A program made the position numbers and the translations under genes. Under the pieces are notes generated by a model. That model made no database searches. It had not been told where the DNA came from and worked only from the letters and a program-made list of their open reading frames with translations. Below, piece by piece: positions 60,965 through 64,000 of a DNA stretch of 64,000 nucleotides; the stretch's first letter is position 1, and each line of letters opens with the position of its first letter. The stretch lies in contig NZ_VLNR01000026.1 in assembly GCF_007489275.1 (NCBI RefSeq), forward strand, positions 1 through 64,000, given 5' to 3'. Source of the stretch: Aquimarina algiphila. Its GTDB lineage: Bacteria; Bacteroidota; Bacteroidia; Flavobacteriales; Flavobacteriaceae.

Positions 60965-61999
60965 TTAATATTCTATTTGGTTGTTTTTAGCAAAGTCTTT
61001 GACTTGAGATTGGATTGATGAATTATATAGTACATTATCATTAGAATCTTTATATGTACCTTCTCCAGCTCTTGGAGTTACTTGTCCAGCCACAATACTT
61101 CCTCTTTGTTTATTATTTAACTTGTTTGATGCTCCTGCAACATATCCTAAACTCATTATCCCTCCCGACTTATCTTCTAATCCTAAATTATGGCCTAACT
61201 CATGTGCTACAACATTATTAAAATCTCCACTTTTTATAGTACCTGTTTCAATAGCACTAATTCTCCCTTCATGACTACCTATACCTGATGGGTCAACATT
61301 ATCTTTTCTATCTCCTTGTGGTATATTGCTTGCAAGAAGTAGTACATGATCATTTTCTTTAATATCATCAATAGAGTTTACAACCTGATAATCAATTGTC
61401 ACACTTTTAATAACATCCTGATTAGTAACTTTTAATGCACTGTTATGCTTTTGTGCAAGACCTTTAAAATTATTTAGTGAAACATTTCCTGAGGATTCTG
61501 AAAACATAGTGTTCGATAAATCCGTTCCTGAAGAATTAACAACTGTTAATGTAATCGTAATATTAACATCTCGTGACACATAGTTGTTATCCCCTCTTAC
61601 ATTAGATACCTTAGTTATGACATCAGTAGGGATTGGCATCCTTCCATCGGGATCAATAAAATAAATTGGATTATTAAATGAAAAATTATAAGGGCTCCAA
61701 GAGTTCATTTCTTCTGCCAGTGGATCAGGATTCATCCATCTACTCATAATGGTAGGGTCTAGATTTGCTTCAGAATATAGGGTGTCAGTTTTTACAAAAC
61801 CATCTATTGTATTGGTATATGTATTAAATAATACACTACCTATTTGTACAATACTATCATTGTCAAAACTTTCAATATATTTACCTTTACTTAAGGAACT
61901 GATCTTGGGTTTGTATCCAAATTTTTCAAATGGATTTTCTTGTGCTTTAGCAATAGTAGCTATCCATATAAAAATCAAAAAGAGATAAATCCTTTTCAT
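60965..61999 (-). CDS. Short secreted RHS-core protein with metzincin-like protease domain
   Basis: 344 residues from the ATG at 61999 (signal peptide ending AKAQ). The 21-119 module matches the other copy (FGYKPKISSLSKGKY, SRWMNPDPLAEE, SPYNFSFNNPIYFIDPDGR). The C-terminal domain carries HELGHNLGLED (H266, E267, H270, D276) with a nearby Met-turn-like GGIMS (M282), a metzincin-type zinc-protease site with Asp as third ligand. The domain is thus a likely secreted protease effector. A lipoprotein gene follows at once. Confidence 0.78.
   Translation of the reverse strand: MKRIYLFLIFIWIATIAKAQENPFEKFGYKPKISSLSKGKYIESFDNDSIVQIGSVLFNTYTNTIDGFVKTDTLYSEANLDPTIMSRWMNPDPLAEEMNSWSPYNFSFNNPIYFIDPDGRMPIPTDVITKVSNVRGDNNYVSRDVNITITLTVVNSSGTDLSNTMFSESSGNVSLNNFKGLAQKHNSALKVTNQDVIKSVTIDYQVVNSIDDIKENDHVLLLASNIPQGDRKDNVDPSGIGSHEGRISAIETGTIKSGDFNNVVAHELGHNLGLEDKSGGIMSLGYVAGASNKLNNKQRGSIVAGQVTPRAGEGTYKDSNDNVLYNSSIQSQVKDFAKNNQIEY
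61643..61939 (-). repeat. RHS-module duplication, copy B
   Basis: Partner of 60028-60321; encodes residues 21-119 of the metzincin-like RHS protein. Confidence 0.75.
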
Positions 62000-62012
62000 G
62001 CTTGTTGATTGA

Positions 62013-63086
62013 TTAATTATGATTTGTGATTTTTTTATTTTCATATTTTTTTCGTTCTTCTTTTAAAGAAGTAAGCCAATTCAAATACATTTCTTCTGGC
62101 ATTCTGCGATAACCCGAATGGTGAATCATTGCATATTCATTTTGAATTTCTAAAAACATATTTTTAAAGAGTTCATCTTTATAAACTTCCTTTGTAAATT
62201 CGCCAAACTTATCATCCACATTTCTTTCAAAAATTTTCTTTTTAGTTTCAGCTCTAAGTATTCTTGCATTTATATAATGAGGATAATATTCTAATGCAAT
62301 CTCACTTGCTTTTAGAGCAAACTCTTCATTATTGGCAGGGAAAGCTCTGTTATATCCTTCAGCCAGATCAATTACACACATGGCAATACTCTGTTTGTCA
62401 TCTAATGCTTCCATATACAGCTTATTTCTAATCGCATCTAAATGAATATAACCTGATGCCATAAGCCATGCGTCAATTGGGAAAATCCCACTGGTAAGTT
62501 CTGTATTATACCAACCATCCTTAATATTTTGGTGTTTTATATATACATGGTTTGGTGCAAGAGCTAAGTACGCATCAACACCCAATTCTTCAGCTAGTAT
62601 TTTATATAGGTAGGGAAGAGAATGGCAATTTCCTTTTCCAGTTTCTAGTAATTTAGAGACAAACATATTTTTCCAACTTTTAACTCCCCAAATGTCTTCA
62701 AAATCATACCTATAAGGTACATAATTATAGTCCTCTCCATCAGACAAGATAATTGGTATTGTATCATTTAACACAGAAAACAATGCCGCATATTTTTTAA
62801 TCTTTATACTATCTCTTTCTTTATATTTTAGAAATTTACTTTTTACAAGTGTCTTTGCCAGGCTTGATAAAATTTTTATATCTTGATTAAAGGCAATAGT
62901 GTCTAGTGTTCCATAGAGATAAGCGTTCTCAACTTGCATAACTGCCTTTTTAAAACTGATTTTACAAGAACCCTTTAACATGCAATGTAATTCCTCTAGT
63001 GCATCATTATATAGCTGTTTCCTGTCTTGAGAAAGTACATTCATACTAAGGAATAGTGCAATTATCAATATTAGAGTTTGCTTCAT
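62013..63086 (-). CDS. Secreted transglutaminase-fold protein, copy 1
   Basis: 357 residues; signal peptide ending VLSQ. The core GKGNCHSLPYLYKILAEEL (C154), APNHVYI (H180) and GWYNTELT resembles the Cys-His core of transglutaminase-like proteases (PF01841 superfamily), with an Asn/Glu in the third position. Helical regions with TPR-like character lie on both sides. Its stop lies 13 bases before the next gene's ATG. It may process or activate the RHS proteins; that is inference. Confidence 0.7.
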   Translation of the reverse strand: MKQTLILIIALFLSMNVLSQDRKQLYNDALEELHCMLKGSCKISFKKAVMQVENAYLYGTLDTIAFNQDIKILSSLAKTLVKSKFLKYKERDSIKIKKYAALFSVLNDTIPIILSDGEDYNYVPYRYDFEDIWGVKSWKNMFVSKLLETGKGNCHSLPYLYKILAEELGVDAYLALAPNHVYIKHQNIKDGWYNTELTSGIFPIDAWLMASGYIHLDAIRNKLYMEALDDKQSIAMCVIDLAEGYNRAFPANNEEFALKASEIALEYYPHYINARILRAETKKKIFERNVDDKFGEFTKEVYKDELFKNMFLEIQNEYAMIHHSGYRRMPEEMYLNWLTSLKEERKKYENKKITNHN

Positions 63087-64000
63087 TATTGCTTAATTGG
63101 TGTATTTAGTTTTAATTTTAGTTGTTTTTGCTGTTGCTTATTTCCTTGCTTATCAATTGAAGTAAGCCATTTTTGATAAGCTTCCTCTGGCATTTCCTGA
63201 TAGCCCAATGCAGCAATGGTTTTATGCTGATTAATCATTTTTTTAAGAAGCTCTATAGCAGCAGGGTGCTTTTTTATCTCATTTTCAAAATTGTTTTTTG
63301 TGATTCCCAGTTTGTTGAATACATATTTAACTTTATAGTTATTATAATTAGATTTTATAAGATGTCCAGTTATACTTTTGGGATCAATTTGTAAAGCTTC
63401 ATGAATCATTTCACTAACAAATTCATCATAACCATATTTATAAATATAACCACTTGCCAAGTCTACGATCATATTTGCTTTTAATTGGGACTTGGTTAAT
63501 GGGTTTATATAAATTCCTTGTTGTATTGCTTCTGCCTTTACATATCCTGATTGTAATACAAATGCATCAGTGGTTAATGTTTGATTGGTAAGTTCTACGT
63601 TATACCATTTTTTCTTATGATTATCCTGAAATTTGATATACGAATGATTTGGTGAAAAAGTTAAATACACATCTGCATCTATTTCTTCTGCAAGAATCAT
63701 ATAAAACAATGGTAATGAATGACATTGTCCTTTTCCTGTACTTAAGAGTTTTTTAACAAATATCTTGGAGTGATCGTCTCGTCCCCAAAAATCCTCAAAA
63801 TCATATTCTAGAGGTAGGTGTTTTAAATTTTTAGATTTAATTTCTAAAGTATCCGTAAAAAACTGAAAAAGCGTAAAATTCTTAGCAAGATTACTATTAG
63901 AATCATAACCTAATTCAGTCATCTTCTGCCTTAGAAAATCACCTGTTTGTTTTACAACCTTTTCAAATTCGAGATAGTCCTCTTCGTTTTCATAGAACGC
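63086..64000 (-). CDS. Transglutaminase-fold protein, copy 2 (5' end outside the window)
   Basis: At least 304 residues; the frame stays open to the right edge, so the true start is beyond 64000 and the internal ATG at 63922 is not the start. GKGQCHSLPLFYMILAEE, SPNHSYI and WYNVELT match copy 1, as does the C-terminal GYQEMPEEAYQKWLTS (copy 1: GYRRMPEEMYLNWLTS). A Gln/Lys-rich tail ends the protein. It shares one base with the start of copy 1, so the two are translationally coupled. Confidence 0.7.
   Translation of the reverse strand, partial: AFYENEEDYLEFEKVVKQTGDFLRQKMTELGYDSNSNLAKNFTLFQFFTDTLEIKSKNLKHLPLEYDFEDFWGRDDHSKIFVKKLLSTGKGQCHSLPLFYMILAEEIDADVYLTFSPNHSYIKFQDNHKKKWYNVELTNQTLTTDAFVLQSGYVKAEAIQQGIYINPLTKSQLKANMIVDLASGYIYKYGYDEFVSEMIHEALQIDPKSITGHLIKSNYNNYKVKYVFNKLGITKNNFENEIKKHPAAIELLKKMINQHKTIAALGYQEMPEEAYQKWLTSIDKQGNKQQQKQLKLKLNTPIKQ

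Larger units (their letters stand above)
55161..64000. mobile_element. Integrative element in tRNA-Leu (left end; right end outside)
   Basis: The att fragment, the adjacent recombinase, a small DNA-binding-like protein, unknown genes and short RHS-type cassettes form a block with no housekeeping genes. The right boundary is not in the window, so its full size is unknown and part of the right side could be ordinary chromosome. Confidence 0.65.

Overview
The window is AT-rich (about one third G+C by eye, not measured) and reads as the chromosome of a marine Flavobacteriaceae bacterium (Bacteroidetes). Evidence: SusC/SusD-type pairs, TonB receptors with an N-terminal carboxypeptidase-regulatory domain, DUF5916 outer-membrane proteins, a fused MoaCB, TPR histidine kinases paired with LuxR-like regulators, and Bacteroidetes promoters of the TTG/TAnnTTTG type. 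An Aquimarina-like genus is my guess, not something the sequence proves.

Layout. 0-2.7 kb: small unknown and lipoprotein genes and a D-lactate-type dehydrogenase (+). 2.7-9.1 kb (-): a sulfur locus with two YeeE/YedE half-transporters, an MBL-fold persulfide-dioxygenase-like protein with two rhodanese domains and a Crp/Fnr regulator. Both target promoters carry the same dyad GTAACAnnTGTTAC. Patatin, cardiolipin synthase and UspA genes follow. 9.2-11.7 kb: a retropepsin-like protein coupled to a triple glycogen-binding-domain protein, and a MORN-repeat protein. 11.8-18.2 kb (-): a nearly complete molybdenum-cofactor cluster (moaA, moaCB, moaE, moeB, moaD, mobA, a short ModE-like regulator, moeA) interrupted by a four-helix-bundle gene. 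18.3-22.5 kb: an unknown gene, then a 54-residue lipoprotein gene separated by a perfect 15-bp hairpin from a TPR sensor kinase and response regulator. 22.5-23.5 kb: terminators and an IS3-type remnant. 23.5-31.1 kb (+): a DUF2064 / SusC / SusD / Na+ symporter / metallophosphoesterase-like operon. 31.2-33.7 kb: AraC regulator, tandem SnoaL-like lipoprotein, and a broken aspartoacylase-like gene.

33.7-55.1 kb looks like a metal-homeostasis region, probably zinc. Two related (-) modules each start with a small CELC/His protein and an ABC ATPase with two DUF3526 permeases. One also carries a siderophore-type TonB receptor; the other a DUF5916 protein and two lipoproteins. Between them lie GTP cyclohydrolase I, a MerC-like protein, and a divergent Zrg-like set (ATPase, His-rich FtsX-type permease, DUF3299-like CFFCGG protein). 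One palindrome, GCAACTTTGTTGC, holds the -33 TTG of both divergent promoters. A Fur-family regulator and a lipoprotein with His at nearly every seventh residue close the region, with an S8 protease between.

55.16 kb to the right edge is an integrative element inserted at the 3' end of a tRNA-Leu gene. It has a tyrosine recombinase next to a tRNA fragment, unknown cargo genes, and two short secreted proteins sharing a near-identical RHS-core module but ending in unrelated domains (one a metzincin-like metalloprotease). Each is followed by a candidate immunity gene. Two paralogous transglutaminase-fold proteins complete the visible part; the last is cut by the window edge. The strongest candidates for undescribed biology are these mini-RHS cassettes, the paired CELC/ABC modules with their operator, and the lipopeptide/kinase unit.
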